Source: Temnopleurus reevesii (lineage: Eukaryota > Echinodermata > Echinoidea > Temnopleuroida > Temnopleuridae). Taken from it: a stretch of 64,000 bases of DNA. How positions within the stretch are numbered: the stretch's first letter is position 1; each line of letters starts with the position of its first letter. The DNA lies in the NCBI GenBank assembly GCA_036244855.1, contig BQKZ01000818.1:69515-133514 (forward strand), written 5' to 3'. The position numbers were made by a program, and so were the translations under genes. Below the pieces are notes generated by a model that was given only the letters and a program-made list of their open reading frames with translations, searched no databases and was not told where the DNA came from. Shown here one piece after another: positions 15,001 to 28,000 of the stretch.

Positions 15001-18000
15001 CCATGATTTCCTTTGTGAGAGGTGTCGCTTGTTTTGTGCTAGATGTCTTTCTGTCAATTGCCAACTTCTGTTTCAATTCTAGCCAGAGAATTAACCACTG
15101 TCATTGTTGAGGACAGTCATCTCCTACGCCAAAGCCTTTGATAGCTTCCTCTATTCCACTAGCTGGCAGTCAACATCCTTTCAGCTTCATATTCTGTAAA
15201 GGGTTATACATGGATTTTGTTTCTGATTGAATTGAATGTCCTTGCTTCATTCTGCATTTTTGTAGCCAGTAAATNGTGTGTGAGTTCGCGTTCATTTTGT
15301 ACGTGAAGCATGTTGTGCTGGGGAGAGCGCTGCGACCGCAGCATCATTTTTTTTATATTGGGATAATTAAACCATTTCTTGATCGATTTTATTCAAACAA
15401 ACTATAAACATACTCTAATTTGCTATTGAAAAACTGCATTATGGTAATACCTTTACCTTAGCTCAGAAAGTAGTTAACTATCTGAAGCGCCATCTCTCCC
15501 AAAACTATATAAACCGGTTTAACAACATAATTGATGCAGTCTCTGAACACAGACTCGGTATCATGTAGTAGCAATTGCAACATCCCGAATCTAGTGGTCT
15601 TTGTCTGCAGACAATACAAGGCTTAAAGGTCAATTTGAAATCGTACCATACGCTCTACTAATAATATATGTCACTTGGTAAACATTTCTTTATCTGATTA
15701 TTGTTAGCATTACTATAAATACATCTATGATAGCCAATCTTCAAGAATAATGATTTGGAGGTAAGTTCAAATCATTGATGCTTTTTATCACGAGACATAA
15801 TTCTTGGAATGTCAGATTTTAGCGTGCAAAAGTATAGTAATCTAACTTTAAGGTTTCAGTCACATAGGTTACCAGATTGAACATAATTGAACACAACCCT
15901 TTGTTCAATTAATATGGCTGAGCTCGCGAACGAAGATTAGAGGAAGATAAGCTAGTGCATGATCATGATTTGCAAGATATTTGGTGACTTTAAAGGTATA
16001 GATTCATAATGACCGAGATGCAGAAAGTGATATTAAACGAGCTGATGTATTCACAAGTTGCTTTACATGCCGAAATATATCTATATAAGATATTAGGAGT
16101 ACATTTTTGCTCGCATTCTGTGTATTTTACGTCGAACAGGTCAATCAGCCACTGTTTCTGCGGTGTGCTAAGTGCTTTAGCATGGAGGAGCGTCGGTCTG
16201 AAATGGGCGGTGCGATCGGTGGTATTGTCTGCGGTGTGTGAGTTCGCGTTCATTTTGTACGTGAAGCATGTTCTGTGAGGAAGTACGACCGCAGCATGTT
16301 TTTTTTTTATTTTGCGATAATTAAGCCATTTCTTTTGTCGATTTCATTCAAACGTACTATGAACATGCTCTAATTTACTATTGAAAAAATGCATTATGGT
16401 AATAGTTTTACTGCAGCTCGCAAACTAGATAAATAGGCTATCTGGAGCGCCCTCCTCCCAAAAATGGTCTGTCGCTTTATAAGTCCAATTCTAGATGGGC
16501 ATACTCATTTGCCTCGTGGATATGAATGGGGATCGACGTGGGGACAGCATCTTGGTTTGCGAGATTCTTTATTAGTTAATCAACTGCATTCTTCTTTAAG
16601 ATATGAGATAAAGGGCCTGTAACATAAAAGAGATACGATAGATTTTGCAATTAATCGTATCTTTATAGTACATGTTTTGCCATAGACTTACGATAAATAT
16701 TTATCGTAAGTTTAATTGCATCTTTTATGTTACAGGCCCAAATACTTGTATGTTGTCTTTTGCTGTTTATTTTGGGACACATGGTAGATGCGAAGTGCAA
16801 GGACGGAGAACATCTGTATATTCATCCACTCATCGTTTGCCTAAAAATACACTTTCTGCCCACGTGCAAAATCCTGATTACAATGACCGTGCTTTTTATT
16901 CCATTGTATCATCCCCACTCCAAAAATACCCATTGAATTGTTAAATCTTTTATAAGGATAAAAACACTTCTTTAATCAGATTTAGTTTTATTTTGAAGTT
17001 TATTATTGGAGGCACATGCTAGTCTGCTAGTTAAAGTAGTGAAGTTGTTCTTTATTAGGACAATACCAAGTGGGAAAAATCCGGAAATATGTTTAAATTG
17101 CTTCTAATTTTGTTGGGAGAAAGTATATTGTGGATAATTTGCCTGGAATAATTATGTGAAGTAGATTCCGTATTTGGAAAACCTGTCTTCATGGTTATGT
17201 TACATAAGGATCTGTCATATTTCATGGACTGTTTAATAGCCTAAACCGTCTATTTCTCTCATCATGTAATTCCGTTTCCGACATTTTTTTTCAAATATCA
17301 AAGCCACCCAGGTGGATAATGTAAATGTTTTAAGAGTGTTACTTGTCTCTAAGGTTCTGTCACGGAGTTATAACAGACAAAAATTGTAGCTTATAATTCC
17401 GTTACCGCCTATGTGGCACTGCATATTCACCAAATCCATTGATTCCTATCTGTTGCATGTGGTTATTGTGTTACGTAGGTAAAACTACGAGCTCTGAAAT
17501 GCCTATATAAATCGTCCGTTATACGTTATTTTCATCATTACTATTACTCTCATCATTATTATTATTAGTAGTAGTAGTAGTAGAAGTAGTCGTAGTAGTA
17601 GTAATAGCAGTAGTAGTAGTAGAAGTAGTAGTAATAGTAGTAGTAGCAGTAGTAGTAGTAGTAGTAGTAGAAGTAGTAGTGGTAGTAGTGGTTGTAGTAG
17701 TCATAGTTGTGGTATCATTATTTATATTATTTTATTGTTGTCAATATCTTTAGTATTATGATCATTACTATTATTATTATTATTATTATTATTATCAATA
17801 TCATTATTGATATTATTGTTATTGATATTGTAATTGTCATTATCATTACGAGTAGTAGTATCATTATTACTATTATTATTATTATTATCATTATTATTAT
17901 TACTATTATTATGGTGAGGATGATTGATGTCAGGCAAAGAAACGCTTAACGATTCACGGGTATTTGTTTGAATAGCAATTTTTCGGACACGCATATTACT

Positions 18001-18961
18001 TTAATAATTAAAAAAAAGCATTGCAATTATATCCGAGCAACGTCCTTGCGTACAACCGGAATATAACATTTGATTCCGCGAAGGAGTAAAGAAGGATATC
18101 GCTGACAAGAACATATCACATTCCTATCGATTTTCCATCGAATGTTTCATCATTTGTGGTGTACTCGTTCAATGTTATACCTTTTTTTTCACCAGTGGAT
18201 TTCCCGTGGTCTTTTATATATAAGCTTACTTCATTTTTTTTCTAAACCAGGGCATATACTGCAAGAACGCCGATGTTATATTCAAAACCAACCGGAATCT
18301 AGGTAGGACCACATCAAAACGTGTTAAAAGTAACACCCGTTTTCGAATCAAATCAATGCGTTTTAACCCCAACTTGTGTTGTGCAGGGGCTTACACAACA
18401 CCAGCAGGTGTTTGATATATGAAAATGATTCTAAACGGGTGTTTTGTTAAATTTTTTCTGATGTGATCCTACATATTCCGGCTGAGTAAATATAACACCA
18501 GCGTTTTTGCGGTGCATTTGAACAAAGAAGTGTAATTTCAATTATTCCGGAAAAATATTCCAATCCACCGTTTGACAAATATATATAAACTGATATCTGG
18601 AATCTTGTATCTGGAAGAATGGTATGATATAATATAAAATTCTTATAAATTCCAACCCAATTGCATATATACCTTTCAGCAATGTTCTGACAAATCCTCG
18701 CCTACATTGATCCGATGACCGATAGCCTCTCGGGATCGACCAAACAAACGATCGCCAAGAAATACAACCCCAAAAAAATGGCGCGAAAGAGATGATGCGA
18801 ATGCTCAGCCTTGTAGCATGAAGTAAAAGGGATGCATGCCCCATCTTTATATGACTCTAGAGGATTATGTTGCATGCACTATGAACAGAAGGTACAAAGA
18901 CCTGGGACAACGTAAACAACCTCCATTTAAACATTAACAATAGCTAGATGGACACAAAAGA

Positions 18962-19002
<41 letters not shown>

Positions 19003-22000
19003 TTTATTTGTCCACAATGGGAAATTTGCCATGTTTCTCATTCTGTGGAAAATGTTGAGCAACATCCACACCTGACACTTTCTTCGCCAAGCTATTGTGA
19101 ATGCTTGAATGAAGTTGTTATCTTTGTCCCGGTCATTTATTCTATCTGCTCGGATGTGTTTTGCTATTTAGGCTACTGGGTATAAAGCATGGTTTAATGC
19201 TAATTCCATGGTGTGATGGAGGAGCATGGATAAAAAGGAATAATCAACAAAACATGCTCAGGCTCATACATAATGAGCCTAATTTAAGGATCGTATGATT
19301 TAACTGACCCTTTATTGACAGTTCAATGTTTGATTACCAAACCACTTACTTGCTTGTATAACACGAACTAATATATTTCCGTAAAATTAAGTCGAACGCC
19401 TGTTTAATGCTCCTTTGTAATGCTATTGAAATCAGAACCTGCTTGTTATTGCCATGTCCTCACAGTTCAATGCATGGGGTATGGTCCCCTGACACTTAAG
19501 TTTCCGAAAATAACACGATGTAAAGTATTTTCGAAAAGTTAAGTCGAGCGCAATTTCAATGCTCCTTTGTAATGCTATTGAATTTGGTACCGGCTTGTCA
19601 TTTTGGTGTCCGCACAGTTGAATACACGGTGTACGGATCTATCGTCTGCGTTCTACTTTACAGAAATATTTTATATCGTGTTCAATGGATTACGGTATAT
19701 CGTGTTTTATGTGAACGGCTCACCACTACACAATTAATACCCATTCTCCTAACGTTGTTGTCTAATACTTTAGCGGTTATGTCGCTGGTGGCTGCCGGGC
19801 AAACGCCAGGGTAATAATGCAGCAAATGTAGAGCGCTTAGAGAATTCTAATGAAGAGTTGATAAGCGCTATATAAAAGCCGTTGATCATTATTATTATTA
19901 TTATTTGATCAATACATTACAGATTTTTCCTTTCATCTATTACAATTTACCTCAGGTGTTCTGTATTTTAAATCAATAAAACACATTACTGGGCGCAACC
20001 ATCTGAACTTTTTCGCTCATAGGAAATAATTTCTAACAATTGGAGGTGTCAGGACGCAATAGATCCATGCGTCCTGTATTGAACTGTATAGACATCACAA
20101 ACTCCAAGGTTCTAATAGCATTTCATAGGAGCATTGAATTGGCGTTCAACTTAATTAAAAAGAAATTTGTATATCGTTTTCGTTATATTTTTTCTTCAGT
20201 TTAACGCTAAAAGAATGTTGTTTGAAACATAAATTCAACAGCCCTTTACCTTTTAATTTCTACATGCCCAAAGTGACTTAAATAGTATTTGAGGTACACA
20301 AAAATACAATGTGTATGTTGGTCATGTGCTTAAATCTAACCCAAAGTAAATATATACAACATGATATAGCTAACTATGTAAGGAATTAGAAGCGAATAAA
20401 CGGCTGTTCATGATTGAGTTAAGCTCCGTATGTCTGTATAAGGCTCCGTGTGAGCCAGCTACTTGAGTATACATGAGCGTGTCCGTCCCATTGTTTCGCT
20501 GTGTGAAATTGTCTTCGAACAAGTCGTCGTTTGGTTAACCATAAGAATGTGTGGAAAACTTTTTTTTTTTGGGGGGGGGGGCCTCATGTAGGCTACTTTA
20601 AAGGTACAGATTAGTAATGTTCGGGATGCAGAAAGTGATTTGAAACGAGCTGATGTATTCATAAGTTGTTTAACGTGCCCCAATATACCTGGATATTAAA
20701 TTAACAGAAGATGTTTGCACCTTCTGGTGAGTTTTTACTTCGAACATGCCAATCACCCGTTATTCTCTAAGGTGCGCTAAATCATTCGCACGCCGGCCCA
20801 CTCGCGCAGAATGGGCGGAGTGATCGGTGGTATTGTCTGCGGTGTGTGAGTTTGCATTCATTTTGTACGTGAAGCATGTTGTGTTGAGGAGAGCGTTGCT
20901 GTCGTTATTTTTCATTTTGCGATAATTAAGCCATTTCTTGATCGATTTTATTCAAACAAACTATGAAAATGCTCTAATTTTCCATTGAAAAATTGCATTA
21001 TGGTAATAGTTTTACTGCAGCTCACAAGGTAGTCGAACATCTGAAGCGCCATCTCTCCCAAAACCGATCTATCGGTTTAACAAGATTATATTAACACGAG
21101 ACTATGATCCTATCACCTTTTCCCTACTTTTCCCTATTGTGCCTGTGTAGGCCTAGTTCAAGAAGGCATACCTATCAAATTGAATGCGAATCAAGAGTGA
21201 TCGTAATGTATTGCGTTTAATAATCCGAAATGTCAGTGGGGAAATTTGAAAATGTTGATGCAAATTCATTAAGAATTTCCAGGCGTGGGAGCTTCGGGAA
21301 AGTTGTTGTCATGGTTGTTATCATTCTTTTCCATCATTTGCTGATTCAGTTATCGTTTTTAAGTTATTGTTTTTAACCAATTCAATTGAGTAATTATTGT
21401 CGAAGTAGATTTCACATCCAATATTATTTTTTACAAAGTAAAATTCATATTAGATTCAAAAGAATGACTTTATTTTATCTTACTTTTCTTCTCTGTTTGT
21501 AGATACTGGACATATCAAATTCGCTTTCCTCTTCGAAGAGACCCCTTAAGGTCCCAAACGAAAACTGGAACTCTATTTTCGAGCTTCAGGAAGACATGGG
21601 AATCGTCTACGTCACAAACAGAACCGCAATCAATCTTGCTGCCCCAAGAGTTGCTATTCTTTACTTGGAAATTGCTCCTCCTAGATCCGGGGATGTTCTT
21701 GATCCAGGTTTCATCATTAATATTACGATCACAATCGAAAGGACAGGTGAGAAATTCAATTAATGATCACGAACATGTAATCATTACATTACTACATGAA
21801 GCCTGCGTCGGCCCAGCGTATTTAGAAATTTAAAAACGCTCGCTTGGCGCACAGATACGGTACGCTCGTCAGACGGTGGACTGACGGAGGAGGTTTTTCG
21901 GCGCTCGTTAGACGCACAAGTTTGCACCGGTCGACTTTTAGCGCAGACCTGCTGAATATACGCTGGGCTGACGCAGGCTAAAAATGCAAAGGTGTGACGC

Positions 22001-25000
22001 AGGCTTGAGGAAATGTTCAAATTTCCATCCGCCCTAACATTTATTTATTCCATATCATAACTTATTCAATATGATAAATGCCAAGGCCGCATTATGAATC
22101 TTTCCGGACGCGAAGGGTCCGCAAAGGGCCCATTTCTTGATGTCCGGTGCTCGTTCCAGATTTTTCGGCATGAATATTGCCCACAGGTTCGGCTAACAGG
22201 CAATTGTATATAATGTACTGAATATTTACCCCTATTTTCTGAATATTATTAGAATTCCCCGTAACTAGCCAATGCATGGCCAGCGTAATATATCATTCTT
22301 TTTACGGTATATGCTCAGACAATCTCTAAGGGGTCTTTTGGCACTAAGACATACTTATGCTTTACACAAGGATGTCTCGCCTGCCAATTTTTCTGGACAA
22401 GCACCTTCGATTAAACATGTGAAAGTCATATTTCTGATGTTCATACAAATGGTTGTACAAATGATTATGATTGGGAATTTTTATAACGATAAATGTTGTC
22501 AATTTTACGACGCAAAGCATTAGTGAAAGACCCTTTTTGGTCTAATAGTATGTCTTCTTATGTTTGTGTATATGTGGTATGTTTGCATGATCCTGGATGT
22601 GTGTAAGTGTGCATTTGTGCATTTGAGTGTGTGTTTTTTTTTTTCATTTCTGTTAATGAAAAATGTGTTGTGTTGGTGCTCAACCAGCCACTTGGCGCAA
22701 ATGACATTTTCAACTTTTAGGGAGGCTGTTTGTTTTCAGTCATGCGTGCTATCTTACCCATAAAAAGGGTAAACCAAAATTAGAAGAATGTTTACTCTAT
22801 CAAAAAATGATATTAACTTTATTATTTACAAAATGTCATGCTCGAAACAATATAGCTTTAAAAATAAGGGTAATTATTTTTAATCACTCTGTATAACGTA
22901 ATATTTCTGACAGTATTACTTGACCATCGTTTTTAATCTTTCATTATCATTTTACGAATCAGAACTGCAGACGTGCATGGTAGGTAAGTGAAGCCTTTTA
23001 CCATTTGTATATAAATCATATTCCAGTGAGATAATTGTGAAAGTAGTGAAGTTGTCACTTTGGGGGTGTTAAAATCGACTGCAAATAATCTGCAACTTTG
23101 CAAATTGTAACGAGCATTTTCATTCGCACACGGTATGCGCATTTAACAAGACGCGCATGAAACACTGATCCTGATTGGCGCGTTCCGATCAACTGAAACT
23201 TGCAATAGATTGCAACCTTTGAACAACACCCCTAAGTCTTTTACATGAAATCTGTTTCAACGTTTTAAAAAAAATCCGACTAATGCAATTGCTAATTGGT
23301 CATTCTTGGGGATCCCAAAAATTTATTTTGCCTTATTCTGACTTAAATGTATATTTGTATACGAGATATGTGAAGAGCTAATTACAACATTTTCTATCTT
23401 ACCTAATGTACTGATGCAAATTTTCCGACATGATAACGCTACTTTATTAGGAATATGACGTTCTTTTATGCTAAGTGGAGTCCTTCAATAATGGCAATAT
23501 CGACAGTAGGTTTCTTATTAAATGAAATTTTGAGAGAACTATATTGAAAACTAACAAGTTTGCTCAAAGCTTGTCCGCCAAAGCATCGAATGTATGCAAA
23601 CTGGGTTCAGCATTTTCAGTTCAATTGTTTTCTTCGCGGAGAGGTTTAACGGCCCCAACACATCAAACACGGCACGGCATCACGGCACGGTTTTTACGCG
23701 ATGTCTCAACGGTGATTGGCCAATTGTTAAAAATTTTGTGCGCGGAGGAGCGCGTTGGCCAATAACATCCAAGATACTGCGTAAATGCCGTGCCGTTATG
23801 CCGTGCCGTGTTTGGTGTGCTGGGGCCTTAAGCCTGACTAACCTCACATCTCTGGAGTTAATGTCATTCATGGCGCTCCCTGAACGTAGAAGTGCCGGGG
23901 AACGACGTTTGGCTAATGCGAAGTTGAACTTTAAATGAACGCCTTCAACGTCTGCCAAGCGTCTTCGCCCAGTACTTCCCTTTCAAGGGTGTTATGGCAA
24001 AGGGTGTCTACACATGCTTACACTGCTTGAGCACTTTGAATGCGCTATTCTCCCTTGTCAAATTTAGAGGTGCCCCAAATTCAAGGTAAAAAGGGGCACA
24101 TCATGTGACATGAAAAAGTCATGTATTCTTAAAGTGGTGGTTTTTTGTTTGTTTGTTTGTTTGTTTTTTTTTTGGGGGGGGGGGCTTGCCAGTCGCTAAA
24201 CATTTGATAACAGGAGCTTTAAGTTTAAAGTAATTTTAGCCAATACAAACATTATTCTATTATTATTTTGTATTTAGTATTCAAACATATTTATACAGGA
24301 TGACAAGATCAGTTAACCAATAACGTGCCACGTGCATGTGTACTGATCTATGTAGGAGTGCCAAGTGTGTGTGTATACACGCAATCGTAATAACACCCTT
24401 TGTGTACTGCTATTGTTTATATCATACATATTAACTCTGAAGCTATTGTGTTGTTCTCACATCCTGCTTAGGTATTAGCAAGCTATTTTTTCATACGATA
24501 AGCAGAACAATTTATAGAGGTGAAACGGATCTAAGAGTTTTAAAAACCGCTTCAAGGAGCCGCACAAAATAAACTTGACACAGGGAGGGCAGTATACAGA
24601 AAACCTTAAGGGTTTAAAACAGTTTTCCATCATGAGCCTGATATTGAAAAAAACCTAACATTGACAAGCAAGCATAATGTAAAACATAAATTTAAAAAAA
24701 TGAAATATATAAATCAGGATATTGTAAAAGCAATTCACGTATTAAAAGAGATAAGAACATAAATAATGGCAGATTAAGAACGGTTTTAGGATGTATCGTA
24801 TTATGCGCCATGCTTGTATCATACGCATCTAGTCGAAGCGCAGATCGTGCGCGAGCGAAAATGCGCGTCTCCATTTACAAATCATTTGCAGTTAAAGCCC
24901 AAGTAAAGTTTTGGTAAAAGCGAATATTTTTGTCTTCAAATCTAAATGAAATGAAATATAATATCATGAATATACTGCACAAAATATTGTGTGAAAAAAA

Positions 25001-28000
25001 ATGAATGAGTTTTGGTAAAGTTATAGCCTAAAATTTGCAAAATATCTCAGCGTCGTGTACCCCGACACTTAATCAATATTTTCTTTCGCGATACAGGACA
25101 CCTTTTAGTGGACAGAATCGGATGAAAATTTCATAATTTAATTTTCGTGTATACCTTTTTATCATTATTTTGTAAAATCTCAGAAATAACCTTGCTATTA
25201 ATGCCCGTTAACAAACGGAATATTGTTATTACCCAGAGAGGGCGCTATATATGGTTTAACGGTTAACGGTTTTTAAACAGAATCAGTTCGTAAAAATTAT
25301 GCTTTGGTCTCGAAATGTGTGTAAGATACATATGTCATGTAAACATCCCGTAAAATTTACATTTCTTAATCGTTACCAAAAATGTATTTGGGCTTTAATT
25401 TGTTATCAACTGAAACTTTTTAGTACCTCCTGCCCCCTCCCCCTTTATCACCTAACCTTATTTATGAATTCTGCCCATAAAGTGGACAGTTGCTCCTTAT
25501 TAACGAACCGGGCCGACTGTAAGCGACACTGCGGACGAGGTTCGAATCACAAAGCCTGTTCTTGGCGTGGTATCCATATCCCGGTCCCTTCCTCCATGTA
25601 CACGACATGCACTCCTGATGAAACCACCTGCCCGGATAATAGGTGTGATCCGTTGGAGTCGAGGGACATGAAGTACATCTGCCCCCAGGATTGTACCCGT
25701 GAGTTTCATCCTATTTTTACTATCATGTAAATATATTGTCCGTGTTTTTTGCGAAATGATGAGATCCAGACGATTGTGTTAAACAAATTGAGTTACAAAT
25801 TCATTGAAACGTGTCCTTCTATAGTCTATAGAATTAACACGTTGTTTGATATGATGCCTGTTGATTTGGCGCTATGTCAGGATTTCTTTGTCCTCAAGCA
25901 ACAATACCCTTTGGCTCCTGTCGCTTCGTGAAAACATGGGCGATGTTAAAATGTTTAATTTCTCACATGCATCTTTGCGTTCTTAGCCTGCGTCGGCCCA
26001 GCGTTTTTGGATGTTAAAAACGCTCCCGGGACGCACATAGACGCAGGTCATACGGTGGACTGACCCTCGACGTACGCTCCTCGAGCGCAAACCGAACGTC
26101 AGTCCATCGACTGATCCTCGTACGATGTGCGTCCTGGGAGCGTTTTTTTTTCCAAAGACGCTGGGCCGACACAAACTAATCACGCAAAGATTTGAGTCGG
26201 TTTTGGGGTACAGAAAAAAAATCAGCTTTGGAAAAAACTCTGTCAAATGTAATATCTTACCATTAATTTATGAATATCTGATATACATTCAAATAAGTCA
26301 CATGTATATGTGGACATTTTTCGAAATTCATTTATACTTCATCGACATATATCTCTCGACCATGATGTAAAGCAGTTATTACTGATCGTGTTATTCTGAA
26401 TAAATATGTTTGAATAAATAAATAATGAATAGATAAATATACAGTTAACATTCTGTTTTCTGTTTGAAGCATTCTGTTTGACCATTTTCGATTCGTACAT
26501 TGTCTGTGTGGGGTTTTCAGATTTATTTCAACTCTCTAAATACATCGTCTGTGTTTTCACGAAGTGACGGGCGCTGGAGCGTACGGTTACACGAAATGAC
26601 TTACAAATCAATTGAAACGTGTCCTTCTATAGAATTTACACGTTGTTCGATAGGATGTCCGTTAAAATGGCGCTATGTCGGGATTTATTTGTCTTTATGC
26701 AACAACGCCCTTTGGCTCCCGTCACTTCATGAAAACATGGACGACATGTATATTGTTTAATATTTTGATTGTACAGTTTTAAGAATGACCAAGGAGTCTA
26801 CCCAAAAATGATATTTCTTCAACACGACAACTACTATGTTGTTGTTCAGGTTTAGGGGCTTTTATCAATCCTACTGGATTATCTACGCCAAGTTAACGAA
26901 AGTTATGAATGTTTCTATATTTAGACAAATTGGCAATTGATGACGTCATAGGTGCACAACTGACCATTAATCACATTCATATCAATGTCATAAAATGCTA
27001 CTTTGTCCTCAAAAATAATATTTCTTCAAAAATTTAACCATTAAATATCTTCATGATAGATGTAGTTCCACTATTTGCATGTTTACATTCATATAAACTT
27101 TGTATCTTTCTGTAAAAGTGATTCATTTTGCATCATAAATCTATACAAAATTATTGTTATTTGTGCACCAATGATGTCATCAAGTTGGCAATATTTCTGA
27201 AAATTTCCACTGATGAGCCCATTTTTTCAAATCTTTAAAAATTCATAACTTGTTTATTACTTATTTAATTAAAAACTTGTTTATTACTTGTTCGAATTTC
27301 TTCAAACTTTTTTTGTTCTGCTCACAATTTTTTGCTGCTTTTGTTAAAAACTATTGGTTTTGGGTGGACTCTTCTTTTAATGTTCTTTTATCCGCTCATA
27401 TACAGGAGACATCGTAGGTTTCCACAATCAGGTAAATCTTAACGAACCCGGGATTCAGACAGCCGTGGGCCCCTGCTGGTGTGACCGCGCCGGAAGCTGT
27501 ACATGCGGGATCACGCCACACGTGATACCGCCCTCTATCATTGATCCACCCGGAACAACGCTCCAAATCGTCAGGCTTCCAGGTAACCCTCATACAACGC
27601 AAATGAATAAAAGAATAAAAATACATTTAAACAGTTACACATCGATTTGACTAGTTCAGATTCTAAACGATTTTTTTGAGAGCGCTATATCCTCCCGATC
27701 CTCTCTTTTCTTTCCATTGCTATCAGACCGAAAGAGGACGCCACCCCGAGAATTCACGGCCGGGCGACGAAACCCAACATTCTAGCGTTCTGTACGAAGA
27801 TATGATCACGCCATCTATTGGTCGTGCTCGTATACCACTGGGGCAGAGCAATTATGAAACCGTTCAGAATCTGAACAAAGATTTGACTAGTTTGTCACTC
27901 CTCCAATCATAACAGATGTTGATTTTCAAACATTTTATTTCTAGGAATGTATACCAGGACGTTGACCGCAAAGGCAATGGCTATCACTCTCGAGAATCAG

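Larger units (their letters stand above)
9208..21502 (+). other. Intron, 12.3 kb, with assembly joins
   Basis: Phase-0 intron, the longest in the gene. It holds single-N joins at 10352, 12867, 14020 and 15274, several foldback elements, SINE pieces and two large trinucleotide microsatellites. I found no conserved coding exon. The part between 12868 and 15273 may be a misplaced contig because it interrupts a repeat element. Confidence 0.6.
21747..25482 (+). other. Intron, 3.7 kb
   Basis: Phase-1 intron containing a family A element, a family D element, a CGGCACGG foldback and a TTAA-flanked element (24892-25398) that ends only about 85 bp before the next exon. No other coding signal is seen. 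Confidence 0.7.
25699..27405 (+). other. Intron, 1.7 kb
   Basis: Phase-1 intron almost filled by two CGTCCGTG-family elements and one family A element. The last 600 bp are AT-rich with no recognisable feature. Confidence 0.75.

Noticed and set aside
17519..17994. Threonine-, asparagine- and isoleucine-rich reading frames
   Set aside because: They are translations of trinucleotide microsatellites in different frames.
25424..25482. Possible upstream start of the cysteine-rich exon giving [10 protein letters not shown], reminiscent of human GCPLSC
   Set aside because: An acceptor at 25423 has the wrong phase for the previous exon; in the phase that would follow, a stop codon appears within about ten codons. 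The stretch also looks like the pyrimidine tract of the acceptor at 25482.
25299..25482. Reading frame upstream of the cysteine-rich exon
   Set aside because: Most of it is the end of a TTAA-flanked element and the intron end; the frame is open by chance.
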